Shown one piece after another: positions 35,763 to 44,311 of a stretch of 44,311 nucleotides of DNA; within the stretch, counting starts at the first letter, position 1; every line of letters starts with the position of its first letter. The stretch comes from Chryseobacterium kimseyorum (GTDB taxonomy: Bacteria > Bacteroidota > Bacteroidia > Flavobacteriales > Weeksellaceae). Below the pieces are notes generated by a model. That model was not told the origin of the DNA, did not search any database, and saw nothing but the letters and a program-made list of their open reading frames with translations. The stretch spans positions 1-44,311 of the forward strand of contig NZ_JAPDHW010000024.1 in NCBI RefSeq assembly GCF_025971945.1. Reading direction: 5' to 3'. Both the position numbers and the translations under genes were made by a program.

Positions 35763-36932
35763 TCACTCATGACGGGTGAGAATAAGACTGTCAACTGAAA
35801 AGGGCTTAGGTGTAATTTTGGCTCCTTCACTAAGCAGGCCCATACCACTGTACACGATTTTTTCTGCTGGCTGAATGCCATCTTTCACATAATAGTAATG
35901 TGTTGATTGCCCAACTATCCGAAGGCGTTTGGATGTCACGGTATTATTTTCTCTCACAATAAAGACAAAAGATCTGTCCTGTTGGTCAAAGGTCGATTCT
36001 TTAGGGATTTTCAGAATATTTGTAAGCTTTTCGGCTAATCTTATTCTACCAGTATTACCGGTTCGCAAAAGTCCACCAGTATTTGGAAATGATGCTCTGA
36101 ATGATATTGTACCTACAGTCTTGTCGAACTGACCGAGTATAAGATCAATTCTACCTTTTTCAGGATAGACGCTATTGCGCGCAGTAATGAGCTCGACTTC
36201 CGGCATATTTTTGATTTTTTCCTCTATTGTAGTCCCGGGAAACTTGTTCTTAAATGCTTCAAAATCCTGTTCGCCTACCGAGAAGTATGCATATATTACC
36301 TTAACATTTGAGACAGTAGTCAATGGTTGAGGATCACTTGATGAAACGAAACTTCCTTTTTTAAAGGGTAGTCTGCCAATGTAACCGTCTACAGGGGATT
36401 TGATTATGGTAAAACCCATTCTGATACTTGACGTTTTTTTGGCTGCGGTGGCTTGCCTCACAGTTGCTTTCGCCGCTTCATATTCTTCTTTTGCTGTCAT
36501 TAATTGTATGGGAGCTATTACTTTTGTTGCTACCAGTGGTCTGAGTCGTTCCACTTCTATCTGTGCTTTTCTCATGTTGGCTATTGCGACTGATAATGCA
36601 GCTGAAGAATTATTTAGATCTTCGTTGTAGATTCCGGATTCAATACGGAAAAGAGGTTGTCCAACTTTTACGAATGCACCTTCTTCCACAAAAATCTTTT
36701 CGATATAACCATCAACTTGTGAACGGATTTGTACATTTTCTTTTCCTTCTAATGAAGTAGGAAACTCCTGATAAATGATTGATTCGGATGCACGCGTTGA
36801 AAAAACCGGAAATGATGGATTATCTTTGTTCGGTTGTTCCTTTAAGTCAGAACAATTCCACAGTATCATTGTTAGAATTCCAAATTTAAAGTTTGAGCCG
36901 AGACAGTTTAAATTACGAGTACAAAATGACAT
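35763..36932 (-). CDS. RND efflux periplasmic adaptor (AcrA family)
   Basis: Membrane-fusion protein linking pump and outer-membrane duct. The 389-aa chain starts with a lipoprotein signal (GILTMILWNCSD, Cys27 as lipid site). It continues with a lipoyl half-motif (VQIRSQVDGYIEKIFVEEGA), an alpha hairpin rich in Ala/Lys/Glu (about residues 105-170), the second lipoyl half (SPVDGYIGRLPFKKGSFV), then beta-barrel and membrane-proximal domains. It is the first gene of the efflux operon. No TetR or MarR gene is beside it, unlike most such operons, so control is probably distal. The start is ATG at 36932. Upstream there are 212 bp without a clear operator. Confidence 0.93.
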   Translation of the reverse strand: MSFCTRNLNCLGSNFKFGILTMILWNCSDLKEQPNKDNPSFPVFSTRASESIIYQEFPTSLEGKENVQIRSQVDGYIEKIFVEEGAFVKVGQPLFRIESGIYNEDLNNSSAALSVAIANMRKAQIEVERLRPLVATKVIAPIQLMTAKEEYEAAKATVRQATAAKKTSSIRMGFTIIKSPVDGYIGRLPFKKGSFVSSSDPQPLTTVSNVKVIYAYFSVGEQDFEAFKNKFPGTTIEEKIKNMPEVELITARNSVYPEKGRIDLILGQFDKTVGTISFRASFPNTGGLLRTGNTGRIRLAEKLTNILKIPKESTFDQQDRSFVFIVRENNTVTSKRLRIVGQSTHYYYVKDGIQPAEKIVYSGMGLLSEGAKITPKPFSVDSLILTRHE

Positions 36933-37144
36933 AGGTAATAGAGATTATTTGAATTAATTGCTTATTAACATGCAAAAATGCTTTTGCTACGCAATTGTAC
37001 GGATAAGCTTAATTACATAGGGCATCGAATTCTCTATCAGGAAAAAAATGGTTTTGAAGGCGAAAATAAAGTTGCCAGATATCATACGACTTAATATAGT
37101 ATATCATAAAATCTGTTTATGCTATCTGAGCTCAGAATTATTTA

Positions 37145-37609
37145 TTATGATTTTGCTGCTGGGATGGTATAGTTCAAATTCAGTGTTAAGGCGCTTCCGA
37201 GCGGAGCATTTGCTACTAAATTTTGATCCGTTACACATAAGACAACAGCACTTTTAATCCGCCTATGGTTCCGGAAGCTGCGGCAACTTTGATGGTCAAT
37301 AAATCTACGGGGATCATGTTGGTTCCGTTCATGAAATTCGCACTGCCTGCTTTTACTTTTACATTAAAATTCTTTGTTGAAGTTACTTTCAGAGTGTTAG
37401 CCTGAGCCACTATTTTCTCCGAGTTATAATCCGCAGCAGTAGCATAGCTGTAGGCAACGGCAATACTTCCTCCGTCGATAGAGATTACATTGTTCAGAAT
37501 AATATTTACGGTTGTGGTTGCGGTTGTATTCTGAGCCTGAACATTGTTAGTTCCTAATAATATCATAGCTCCGATAGTGAAGGCTGCGATTGCGATTTGT
37601 TTTTATCAT
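37145..37609 (-). pseudogene. small secreted protein, frameshifted
   Basis: Three pieces join into one exported protein of about 155 aa. The ATG at 37609 opens with MIKTN; one extra A in the following run gives a signal peptide (QIAIAAFTIGAMILLG, then NNVQAQ). The middle part (TTTVNIILNNVISIDGGSIA, YSYATAADYNSEKIVAQANT) is beta-rich and reads to 37231. One extra A in the run at 37252-37255 (T on the plus strand) joins it to DQNLVANAPLGSALTLNLNY, then a TIPAAKS end. Both shifts are in short A runs, so sequencing error is possible. The product resembles small secreted pilin-like or adhesin-like proteins of Bacteroidota only in general pattern. Confidence 0.65.
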
Positions 37610-38155
37610 GACAGTATTGAATTTTTATTTTTGTCTAATTGTCCTCTTTTGAACATTACAAATCCAAGGCGGCAATAAAAGTTTCTTCGTTGTTGAAAAT
37701 GGAAGTTCATGTAGTAAATAACTACATGGGTTATTATTGGTTTATCTTGATTCTCTATAAGTAAGTAAAAATCGTTTTTTAAAACTAGATATATACAATA
37801 ATCACTTTATAGAGCTTACTGATATGGCAGATTTCTATTCTAATATTAAAAGTATTCAGCTTAAATTTTGTTTAAATATTGTAAAGAAATACTTTCGAGT
37901 ATAAAAAAAAGGCAACATTACGGTGTCTTTCTCTCGTCCTCTGATGCATTCTGAAATGATAACATTAATGTCAGGAAGGTATTTATTTTCTGAGTAATAA
38001 CTGATCTCAATTTCTTTTGTGTTATTCCATAATGCTATTATGTCCACATCATAGGTCAAGCTGAATACAAAATATCAAATGGTCGTTTTATAATAAGAAT
38101 TATAAAGGATAGTTGTGTTGGGTTACAAACACAGCTATCCTATATCGTTTGTATA
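37610..38155. other. intergenic region with a possible minus-strand remnant
   Basis: No intact gene. On the minus strand 37856-38059 is an open frame (ISYYSENKYLPDINVIISEC) with protein-like sequence but only a TTG start and no upstream leader. It may be a fragment of a lost gene. Confidence 0.4.
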
Positions 38156-38917
38156 TTACTGCTCAAAGTTTCCGGACGCTGCCGCAGTGCGGCCTCCGTC
38201 CACTGCCAGCTCCGCTCCGGTTATAAAGGCGGCTTTTCCAGATAATAAAAAAAGTACGGCATGTGCTACATCTTCCGGCTGGCCTACACGTCCTAAAGGA
38301 ATGATCGCTCCCATTTTTGCTGCTGCACCAGCTCCTGCTGCCCGCTCAATCATCGGCGTGTCTATGGGGCCCGGTATAACTGCGTTAACCCGGATCCCAT
38401 CTTCGGCTAATTCAATAGCAGCAGTGCGGGACATGGCTGCAATAGCTGCCTTACTGCCTGAATAGGCAATAGAGCCTGGAGCAGCACGCACACCTGCTTC
38501 AGATCCAATATTCACAATAGCGCCGCCGCCGTTTCGTCTCAGAGCCGGAACAACATGTTTCATGCCTAAAAGCTGGCCTAACTGGTTGGTTCGCCATTTT
38601 GCCATCACTTCTTCAGCGTCGATCTCTGTTATAGGTCCTGTAATCGTGATGCCTGCATTATTCACCAATCCAGTCACCTTACCGAATTCCGACTCGGCAT
38701 AGGCAACAATATTAACCCAGTCAGCTTCTATGCCTACATCCTGGAGTACAAAACGAACATCTTTGCCCAGTTCATCAGCGATGCGTTGTCCATCGGTAAC
38801 ATCGCGTCCGCCGAAAACTACTTTTGCACCTGATTCTGATAAAAGCCTTACTTCAGCTTCACCCTGGCCTCTTGTGCCGCCGGTCACAATAATGACCTCT
38901 CCTTGCATTTCTTTCAT
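38156..38917 (-). CDS. SDR family oxidoreductase in a GC-richer pair with TetR
   Basis: A 253-aa classical SDR. The cofactor motif TGGTRGQG lies at residues 12-19, NNAG at 86-89, catalytic Ser near 139, and Tyr152-x3-Lys156 (YSGSK); VIPGPIDTPM and a DGG end complete the pattern. Asp58-type acidic residues after the second strand are not clear, so NAD versus NADP preference is uncertain. Local base composition is visibly GC-richer than the neighbourhood, with Ala/Gly-rich codons, suggesting import from a higher-GC relative. It follows the TetR gene by 12 bp on the same strand, and so is the likely target of that repressor. The substrate is unknown. Confidence 0.9.
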   Translation of the reverse strand: MKEMQGEVIIVTGGTRGQGEAEVRLLSESGAKVVFGGRDVTDGQRIADELGKDVRFVLQDVGIEADWVNIVAYAESEFGKVTGLVNNAGITITGPITEIDAEEVMAKWRTNQLGQLLGMKHVVPALRRNGGGAIVNIGSEAGVRAAPGSIAYSGSKAAIAAMSRTAAIELAEDGIRVNAVIPGPIDTPMIERAAGAGAAAKMGAIIPLGRVGQPEDVAHAVLFLLSGKAAFITGAELAVDGGRTAAASGNFEQ

Positions 38918-38929
38918 TACAATTTATTT

Positions 38930-39502
38930 TTATAATTTGATATTAATAAAGGGTTCATACACCTGTTTGAGTATATCTGCGATTGGTTTACTGCCTTTGC
39001 AGGCCAGCCATTCCTTTACAGCAAGGCGAAGCCCGGCAAGGGCTATGGCAGCTGCCATTTTTCCTAAAATAGGGTAGGTGCCCTTTTCAATTAAAGCATC
39101 AGCCATTAATCCTTCCCAGCTTAAATATTTTTCATGATTTCGGGCCCGCAGGGAAGGTGTATTTTCAATTAAATTACCCATTGCTAGTGAAACCTGGTGA
39201 AGTTCATTATGTTGATCGACATGGCGGATCACTGCGTCTAAAGCTGCCTGAACAGGCTGCTTCCGGATATCTTCACTATGCTCATGCAACTGATTGACCA
39301 ATTGAGGGCCGGTTATCTCTGTCCAAAAAATGGCTATATCTTCTTTACTGGCAAAATAGCGGAATAAATTGCGCCTGGAAACACCAGCGACCGCAGCGAT
39401 TGCATCAACTGTAATCTGGTCAAAACCTTCAGCTAAAAAGAGCTTTATTGCAGCGTTGGCAATTTTTGCACGAAGCGCTTGAGCTTTATCATTTTTATTC
39501 AT
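38930..39502 (-). CDS. TetR/AcrR family repressor of the SDR gene
   Basis: A 190-aa regulator from ATG 39502; an upstream TTG at 39529 adds nine unrelated residues. The N-terminal helix-turn-helix is clear: AAIKLFLAEGFDQITVDAIA, then VSRRNLFRYFASKEDIAIFW. The C-terminal helical ligand domain is too variable to name a ligand. It is the first gene of a two-gene operon with the SDR gene. A perfect operator-like palindrome at 39551-39565 overlaps the end of the -7 box, supporting autorepression and derepression by a small molecule. Its composition is GC-rich like the SDR gene, so the pair was probably transferred together. Confidence 0.9.
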   Translation of the reverse strand: MNKNDKAQALRAKIANAAIKLFLAEGFDQITVDAIAAVAGVSRRNLFRYFASKEDIAIFWTEITGPQLVNQLHEHSEDIRKQPVQAALDAVIRHVDQHNELHQVSLAMGNLIENTPSLRARNHEKYLSWEGLMADALIEKGTYPILGKMAAAIALAGLRLAVKEWLACKGSKPIADILKQVYEPFINIKL

Positions 39503-39550
39503 GCTTAATTTGTTGAAAAGTATTTGCAAGTATATTCATTTAATTTAAAA

Positions 39551-39565
39551 TGGCACTGAGTGCCA
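39551..39565. promoter_or_regulatory. probable TetR operator (7-1-7 palindrome)
   Basis: TGGCACTGAGTGCCA is a perfect inverted repeat, seven bases per arm around one central base. It lies 49 bp before the TetR ATG and overlaps the -7 box by two bases. Bound protein would block transcription of the TetR-SDR operon. Confidence 0.75.
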
Positions 39566-39571
39566 AATTTA
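39564..39571 (-). promoter_or_regulatory. -7 box of the TetR-SDR promoter
   Basis: On the minus strand TAAATTTG matches the Bacteroidota TAnnTTTG consensus exactly. A GTTT that may serve as the -33 element lies about 17-20 bp upstream. It abuts the palindromic operator. Confidence 0.6.
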
Positions 39572-39587
39572 TAAATATTATTTGATT

Positions 39588-39634
39588 AAACGGTATATAT
39601 TTTTGTTTATTTTAAAAAAAATAAACCACCGTTT
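39588..39634. repeat. nested inverted repeat upstream of the TetR gene
   Basis: AAACGGT (39588-39594) and ACCGTTT (39628-39634) enclose a second inverted repeat, GTTTATTTT (39605-39613) with AAAATAAAC (39618-39626). This could be a terminator-like hairpin or a second regulatory site. Confidence 0.4.
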
Positions 39635-40434
39635 TCTGCAAATATTATAGGTGCTCAACACAGTGAAATGAAAGCTCTAGTGTAAAAGGATTATTTGGCG
39701 ACGGTTTAATTTAGGAACGAGCAATTCTGGATCTCCCTTAATAAAAATGCTATCCACCAACAAAGAGTGCATTCACATCCTCGAGGAACATCTACGGAAG
39801 TAAAGCCTTCAGGTTTTGATGTTGGCGAAGTTTTAAAGATGAATATAAAAAAGAGTTTCCAGAAGAATTTTGGACATACTAGAGGCATTTAGACAAATAA
39901 GGCTAACACAGAATAGCATTTGTTAAAGTTACTGCTACTATTTATATTCTCTTTTACTTCTTAAGGAAGAATAAAGTTGATAAGCCTTCCTAAAATAATT
40001 CAGATTTATTAGATAAAATAAAAATTAGCCGGAAAAAATATCTGGCTTATATATTATAGGTAAAAGTAAATACTTCATATGGCGGAATTCTGATAATAAG
40101 GTTCCAATAATTTTCTTTTGGCAGATGAAGGCTATCTTTCAACGTCTGCATCAATTATCTTTACTAGCTCTAAATCTATCTTTAAAACTAAGAAATTATT
40201 CCGTCTTTTAGGATTGTTCTTGATCCATAATTGCATTATTTGAGTGTTGTCTCTCAAGAATGTTATCTCATGTATATCATGATAATATAGAATTAGAGAA
40301 GTTTAATAGGACAAGAAAACTGTCGGTAATCATACCTCATTAACATGTCTATAATAAGTGCTTAGAGATCAATTTTTGATATCAGAATAAAGATTGAGTA
40401 GAGAAAATGAAACACTGACTGTAATCTCTATAAA

Positions 40435-40474
40435 AAAGGGAAATCTTCAGTTTAAAATTTGAAGATTTCCCTTT
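40435..40474. terminator. perfect 15-bp hairpin, orphan
   Basis: AAAGGGAAATCTTCA (40435-40449) is exactly complementary to 40460-40474 with a 10-nt loop. It has the form of a bidirectional terminator, yet there is no intact gene within about 900 bp on either side. Confidence 0.7.
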
Positions 40475-40788
40475 AATGAAATTAAATATTATGTTATATA
40501 TGCTTTTTAACATCAAACAAATTTCGTGCCTACAGACGCTTATATATAATATTATCATACAATGTAGATTTCACTAAGAAAAAAAATATAACGTAATTGA
40601 CTGATCGGTTACCCGTTTCTCTATAGCAAATACATACTGTTGTCACAGCCGAAAAAAAATTTTTTGGGTAGCCGGGGTTGGAAATCCCAGAACCTACGCA
40701 AAAACATTTCAAGCTTTATCAATATTCTTTCTTATTGTTTTCAAGGAATTGATTGCAGTTTTCCTTGTGCCTGCCTGAATGGTAATCC

Positions 40789-40853
40789 GCATAGAAAAGT
40801 CAGAAACCTCACAAGATGCAAATGTAGTTCATTGAAAATTTGATCCTTATTAA
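40789..40853 (+). repeat. 65-bp dispersed repeat, copy B
   Basis: Same orientation and block order as 21490-21554: GCATAGAAAAGTCAGAAACC, TGCAAATGTAGTT and TTTGATCCTTATTAA, with two substitutions inside the blocks and diverged spacers. Confidence 0.6.
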
Positions 40854-41791
40854 TTCTCTTGGTATAGATCAGTTGATCTAATTAAATTATAAATTAGTTT
40901 GTCTGATTTTAAATTCCAGTGATATTGACCACCCAATTTCAGATGATCACTGAAATACCGTAAAAATACGGATGATAAAATAGTGTGAAAAGAAGTAGAT
41001 TTGTCAAGGATAACAGATATAATTAACTATATTGATATTTATAAATACTAAATAATGTTAATTCTATAAATTTTTAATATTTAATATGTTTTTTCTTTAA
41101 TAATAAAAGTATAATTGTTGGAATCGTTTATACAAGGATTTGCAAAAAACCTAACTAGCCAAAATTCAATAATATGATAACACTTCTTGTAAAGTCCTAC
41201 GACTTTACCTGATGACTAATACATAGTAAAACATTCCTATATCAATTCATTTGCACGTCGAGCTTTACAGAGATTTTCTATTAACAACAAAGCTGTTCCC
41301 ACTTATTGAACAAGTCTATTGAATACTACAACAATGTGCTATTCGTAGGATCGTATCGATTCAGATATTTGTCACGTTCATATCAACTCATTTCTTGACA
41401 TGTAATATAAAACCATACAGAATTTAAACTTTTTAAAAACAAATAATTGTGGACGGAACAATTGGAGAGATCCGACATTTTGCCGCAGACTTTACTCCCC
41501 AATTGGCAATATTGTAATGGTAGTCTATCTTTTTTGGAAACACATATCTTGTAAGAAATGGATCTTCACCTTTAATTTTAAGAGTAACATTATAATTTTG
41601 GCGTATCTCGCAATGAAGTTGAATATTGTAAGTATTTTATGGCGATAACAACTAACTCTAATAGGATAAGAGACTTTCCTCTCTATAATCATAATCCACG
41701 GGTATTTTTAGATCTGTTTTGACGATGTACTTGTAACAGCTCTATTGAAGTAGGGTTGTTTAGTTTTTCACAATCAATCTTTAATTAGCAC

Positions 41792-42472
41792 TTAAAATTT
41801 CACAATATTGTAGCTCAACTTTAGAAAAGGCATGCCGAACCCACTGGAATAATCATCAAAATTGTCCTTTTCAACGATGTAGGTCCCTATCATTGCTTCA
41901 AGTCTTTTATATTTATAGCCCACACCTATTTTGTAAGCTTGAAATTGAAAATCAACTTCACTGGTTCTACTAAAATTAATTTGACCATTTGGATCTCGGT
42001 CATAGACTTCTGTTACGTGGAACAGTGTATTATTATTCATTAATCCATAACCTAAACTTGCAATAATCTGATGATTGATGTTTTTTAACGGAAAATATTG
42101 TTTTAATTGAATTTCTGTGTCTGCAATAATTCTCATATGCTGATCAGTTGTAAAATAATTATTTGGATTATCCAGGTTATTATCGGAATATAACTGATCA
42201 TACCTGAAACTTTGATTAATTCCAATTGTTGTGTTCTTAAGGAAGTAATATTCTATGCTTACATTTATACTGTTACCGGACAAGTGTTTATCCCTGTTGT
42301 ATAGAAAGAATTTATTGGTGGTGTACAAGCCTTCCTCATTCTTAAAGTTAAATGGAACAATTCTGAACTCAAATCCGGCATCGACCTTAAATTTCTGCTG
42401 TTGTGTTTCTTGTGCAAAAATAAATGACGAAACAAATAGGGTGTTTAAAACTAAGATTTTTTTAGATTTCAT
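41792..42472 (-). CDS. secreted, probably outer-membrane beta-barrel protein
   Basis: Not assigned to a named family. The 226-aa product starts with a signal peptide (KKILVLNTLFVSSFIFAQ, cleavage near FAQ-ET). The mature chain alternates polar and hydrophobic residues with many aromatics (NSINVSIEYYFLKNTTIGIN, QIIASLGYGLMNNN, YKIGVGYKYKRLEAMIGTYI) and ends in a Phe (LSYNIVKF), as barrel proteins recognised by the BAM machinery usually do. This suggests an 8-10 strand outer-membrane barrel. It stands about 210 bp downstream of the asparagine-synthase-like gene on the same strand and may or may not share its transcript. The start is ATG at 42472. Confidence 0.7.
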   Translation of the reverse strand: MKSKKILVLNTLFVSSFIFAQETQQQKFKVDAGFEFRIVPFNFKNEEGLYTTNKFFLYNRDKHLSGNSINVSIEYYFLKNTTIGINQSFRYDQLYSDNNLDNPNNYFTTDQHMRIIADTEIQLKQYFPLKNINHQIIASLGYGLMNNNTLFHVTEVYDRDPNGQINFSRTSEVDFQFQAYKIGVGYKYKRLEAMIGTYIVEKDNFDDYSSGFGMPFLKLSYNIVKF

Positions 42473-42681
42473 GATAATTTATAAAGGTTTTAAATTTTAT
42501 GTAGTGAATTACTGTATATACCACAATTTTAAATCTGTTAGTCTACAAATTCTTTAGATAATAAAGCCATGCTTAAACTGTGATATTTTTATAGGAGGTA
42601 GAATTTCTAGTAGAATTATGTATGATATTAAGTATATTAAATGTTTTGTATATATCAGTCTTCTGAGATATGGATTTAAAA

Positions 42682-44103
42682 TTAAAATTTAAGCTTTCGC
42701 CATTTAAAGTATATATATCTATAAGCAGGATATATATGTAGATTTTTCATTACTCTGATTTTAATGTTTTTTCTGGTGGGATTTATCGGTATGGTGGTTA
42801 ATTTTTTATCAATTATTTCCAGTAAAAGCTTATAAATAGTGTGGAAATATTTGTCTCTATCACGTCTGTTCGTTGCAATAAGCAAATTCAGCAAGTATCT
42901 ATTGTTAAAAGGAGAAATAACGATATTATAAATGTTCGAGATTGATTTGCTGCTACCTGCCCAATTCGGCATTTTGTGCTCCCAATAAATAGAATCTAAT
43001 AGGTGAACTGTATCATCTGTTTCACTGAACCACTGAGATACAGCTTCTTTTTCATAGTTTCCACCTCTAACTCCTATGATATAACAGATATCATCAATCG
43101 ATATTTTTCGCGGGAGAGGATCATAAAAGTTTCTCGCAATCTCGCTGACATTCCCATTAATTAGATAGGTGTCTGGATAGTAATTATTCATTACAGTTGA
43201 TATCTTACGAATTCTCTCGTCATCTTTCCAAAGCTCCGTAATTTGATCACCTAATTTTACCGAAGCTAAATTATAATGTATCACATTTAAATTTTTTTGA
43301 AAATGTTGAGCTATTTTCTGAGCTATGATAACATCTTGCTTACTACTTTCTGACTGATGATTTAATACATAATAATTGATATTTTTTGAAATAGATAATG
43401 ATGATGCAAATAATACTCTTGAATCCCAACCTGCAGTTATTGCTATTCCTAAATTCTTTCTTTCTGCCATACTGCTCATCGAATTCTGAAGGATACTCAA
43501 TACCAAATGAGCCACCTGCCGATTATTAAGCTTTTGAGTGATCAATGTTCGGGGAAATCTGTAGTATTTACGCTCAGTGACGTTGTAATAAAAATTTGAA
43601 ATAAGCTTTGTAATAGATTTATAAGGTGTTTTGCTGAAAATATTTATTTTTTTATTAGCAATATAGGGAGGTAAATTATCGTGAAAGTCGCTGTTTCCGG
43701 AAATCTTTGCTATGATATTGGGTTGAGAACTGATATACAAGTCAGCATCTTCATGACAGATGAAAACTTCTAATTGACCGGTTGCATCATTAAGGATGTA
43801 AGTATTATCATTTTCCACTATAATCATAATAAAAAATCCTGACAGCTTTTCAATTTTTTCTAATTTTTCATTAAAATGTAATTTTTGCAGAGATTCTACG
43901 ATTTCTCGATTACCTTGAGATGTATTCTCATAATCGAAACATTCGCCAAAAAAAATAATATTCTTAGAGCAAACTAAATTTTCATTATTGGAAGGATGAA
44001 TGTAGATCTTCAAATCAGAATGATCAAAATTACTAGTTCCAGTGATCGAAAAATCCTTTTTTTTAGTACTAATAAAGTAATGAAAGGGGGAGATTTGAGT
44101 CAT
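42682..44103 (-). CDS. asparagine-synthase-like protein with degenerate N-terminal glutaminase domain
   Basis: A 473-aa two-domain protein. The N-terminal part (to about residue 140) follows the class II glutamine-amidotransferase pattern in its second half (LEKLSG-type FFIMIIVENDNTYILNDATG) but lacks the catalytic Cys at position 2 (it begins MTQISPF), so it cannot use glutamine in the normal way. The C-terminal synthase part has the PP-loop in the form AITAGWDSR (residues 221-229) where AsnB has SGGxDS, which still suggests ATP-driven activation. Related proteins occur in polysaccharide and peptide-modification clusters. No precursor peptide or glycan gene is visible, but the window ends 200 bp upstream. 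The start is ATG at 44103. Confidence 0.75.
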   Translation of the reverse strand: MTQISPFHYFISTKKKDFSITGTSNFDHSDLKIYIHPSNNENLVCSKNIIFFGECFDYENTSQGNREIVESLQKLHFNEKLEKIEKLSGFFIMIIVENDNTYILNDATGQLEVFICHEDADLYISSQPNIIAKISGNSDFHDNLPPYIANKKINIFSKTPYKSITKLISNFYYNVTERKYYRFPRTLITQKLNNRQVAHLVLSILQNSMSSMAERKNLGIAITAGWDSRVLFASSLSISKNINYYVLNHQSESSKQDVIIAQKIAQHFQKNLNVIHYNLASVKLGDQITELWKDDERIRKISTVMNNYYPDTYLINGNVSEIARNFYDPLPRKISIDDICYIIGVRGGNYEKEAVSQWFSETDDTVHLLDSIYWEHKMPNWAGSSKSISNIYNIVISPFNNRYLLNLLIATNRRDRDKYFHTIYKLLLEIIDKKLTTIPINPTRKNIKIRVMKNLHIYPAYRYIYFKWRKLKF

Positions 44104-44311
44104 GTAAAAAATGTTTTGGACAGTCAGTTACATCTATTTCACAAATAAAAGAAATGCAAAAACAGATATGTTATTTTCATTCTATAGTGAAATAATTTTG
44201 TTTTTAAATTTATAATCTAATATTATTCAGTTTATATAATTGAAAATCAATACATTAAATATTTACTTTCTTAATATGTAATTTGTGATTATTGAAGACA
44301 ATATTAAGTAT
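44104..44311. other. right edge, AT-rich
   Basis: About 200 bp upstream of the asparagine-synthase-like gene. No gene or clear promoter is visible. Confidence 0.4.

Larger units (their letters stand above)
39635..41791. other. 2.2-kb gene desert
   Basis: No intact gene on either strand. It contains an orphan hairpin (40435-40474) and copy B of the 65-bp repeat (40789-40853). Short open frames (for example 39706-39888) lack starts or family features. It probably represents decayed or deleted accessory genes. Confidence 0.5.

Noticed and set aside
37048..37257. 69-aa plus-strand frame
   Set aside because: It is antisense to the better supported secreted-protein frame and lacks protein character.
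39706..39888. 60-aa minus-strand frame in the gene desert
   Set aside because: No start context or recognisable motif; Phe/Lys-rich as expected by chance.

Overview
The window reads as a low-GC chromosome segment of a Bacteroidota bacterium, most likely a flavobacterium of the Chryseobacterium kind. The pointers are the AT-rich sequence, TAnnTTTG-type -7 boxes, poor Shine-Dalgarno signals, LytS/LytTR and PAS-kinase signalling, DUF892/DUF2383 four-helix proteins and a Bacteroidota-style RND efflux operon. Genus is inference; no rRNA or tRNA gene was seen.

Left part (1-8 kb): a gene-poor edge with an excellent terminator (77-104), then a 3-methyladenine DNA glycosylase and an outer-membrane protein on the minus strand. 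A stress-type cluster follows: DUF892 ferritin-like protein, thioredoxin-reductase-like flavoprotein, cyanophycinase, CinA C-terminal domain protein and an SDR reductase, then two small proteins, one SpoIIAA/STAS-like. From 8 to 17 kb come a Crp/Fnr regulator, a broken TetR gene, a small protein of a local paralogous family, a large PAS histidine kinase, half a HAD phosphatase and a DUF2383 protein, separated by long gene-free stretches.

Centre (16.3-20.7 kb): an SOS-type mutagenesis locus. A SRAP (YedK/HMCES) gene diverges from umuC-umuD, which are in reversed order and overlap by 4 bp. Right behind umuD are two genes of the same small acidic family as the 11.4 kb gene, and a fossil of a fourth member lies on the other side of SRAP. 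This family, repeatedly placed around a translesion polymerase cassette, is the best candidate here for something undescribed.

Accessory stretch (20.6-27.3 kb): AT-rich and full of decayed genes. It holds a lipoprotein with a JAMM-like HxHP...PSxGD motif interrupted by two in-frame stops, three further broken or fragmentary reading frames, an intact stand-alone HEPN protein (RNAIVH), and the divergent fossils of an HxlR regulator and a nitroreductase.

Right part (27.3-44.3 kb): two NAD(P)-dependent oxidoreductases, a LytS-type kinase with a frameshifted LytTR regulator, a three-gene RND efflux operon (adaptor, pump, outer-membrane factor), a frameshifted small secreted protein, and a GC-richer SDR-TetR pair with a perfect 7-1-7 operator palindrome touching its -7 box. 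After a 2.3 kb gene desert come an outer-membrane protein and an asparagine-synthase-like protein lacking an N-terminal catalytic Cys. Many frameshifts fall in homopolymer runs, so sequencing error must be separated from real decay; the nonsense codons and truncations indicate that at least part of the decay is real.
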